From positions 978,445 to 1,042,444 of the forward strand of contig NZ_FNGY01000001.1 in the NCBI RefSeq assembly GCF_900103665.1: a DNA stretch of 64,000 nt, in the 5' to 3' direction. This DNA is from Pedobacter steynii (lineage in GTDB: Bacteria > Bacteroidota > Bacteroidia > Sphingobacteriales > Sphingobacteriaceae). The first letter of the stretch is position 1; every line of letters begins with the position of its first letter. The notes under the pieces were generated by a model that saw only the letters and a program-made list of their open reading frames with translations, ran no database searches and was not told the origin of the DNA. The position numbers and the translations under genes are program-made. Positions 63,881-64,000 of this stretch are shown here, piece after piece.

Positions 63881-64000
63881 TTAATATATTTTAGCTGCAA
63901 ATGCTGGATCAATGCCAAATGTTGTGGAGCAGTAATATGTTTTTCCGATTTTAAGCATATAGTTGAGTAAGTCTGAAAAGGAAGAATTCAATGTTTTTGA
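63881..64000 (-). CDS. C-terminal end of a hypothetical protein (cut by the window edge)
   Basis: The minus-strand frame is open from the last base of the window to TAA at 63881-63883 and encodes 39 residues ending NYMLKIGKTYYCSTTFGIDP AFAAKIY. The composition is protein-like. The start lies to the right of the window. No family can be recognised from this part. Confidence 0.6.
   Translation of the reverse strand, partial: SKTLNSSFSDLLNYMLKIGKTYYCSTTFGIDPAFAAKIY

Overview
The window looks like the chromosome of a Bacteroidota bacterium, most likely Sphingobacteriaceae (Pedobacter-like). Reasons: AT-rich DNA, promoter-like TAnnTTTG boxes, several DUF6266 proteins, a Pedobacter-style family of ~200-residue hypothetical proteins, a flavastacin-like lipoprotein, and a type II-C CRISPR-Cas9 system with a 46-nt repeat beginning GTTGTGATTTGC and a Bacteroidota-type tracrRNA. 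The genus is inference.

Layout. 1-3.9 kb: a row of small + strand genes, several immunity-protein-like, separated by imperfect inverted repeats that look like integron attC sites (a cluster of attC sites with no integrase in view). 4-15.6 kb: three members of a ~200-residue family next to XRE regulators (one regulator broken by an internal deletion), three DUF6266 proteins (one fused to a GNAT-like domain), a holin/endolysin/spanin-like module, a double-glycine leader peptide, an astacin protease and a beta-barrel protein. 16-28 kb: ordinary accessory metabolism and regulation: AraC regulators, a methyltransferase, small membrane proteins, an ECF sigma remnant, a flavin monooxygenase with an MFS exporter, a Crp-like regulator, and a tyrosinase with a SCO-like partner.

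28-63.6 kb is a dense defence island: (a) a nitrilase-fold protein translationally coupled to an SMC/Rad50-like ATPase; (b) a membrane-anchored protein, a GmrSD-type DUF262-DUF1524 nuclease and a DNA-deoxyinosine-glycosylase-like protein; (c) on the minus strand, a Cas2/SinR-like protein, a large PD-(D/E)xK-like nuclease, a small ORF and a SLATT-like membrane protein; (d) an extended TerY-P phospho-signalling operon (PLD+J-domain, vWA, PP2C, kinase, two membrane proteins); (e) minus-strand tracrRNA, cas9, cas1, cas2 and an array of 100 repeats and 99 spacers; (f) a PDDEXK_4-like nuclease whose gene is followed by an ~85-nt structured element that recurs downstream of the next gene.

Two observations stand out. 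First, the palindrome TACGG-N4-CCGTA occurs exactly three times in the window, each time in front of a defence transcription unit (SinR-nuclease operon, TerY-P operon, tracrRNA/cas9), with a one-mismatch copy in front of the GmrSD unit. This suggests one trans-acting regulator for the island, not encoded in it. Second, three spacers spread over the array read, on the crRNA strand, as overlapping codons for one peptide (DPVKYNHIFAQTS). Two of them differ at eight positions, all synonymous third-codon bases. The array therefore records repeated sampling of one conserved phage gene from diverging phages.
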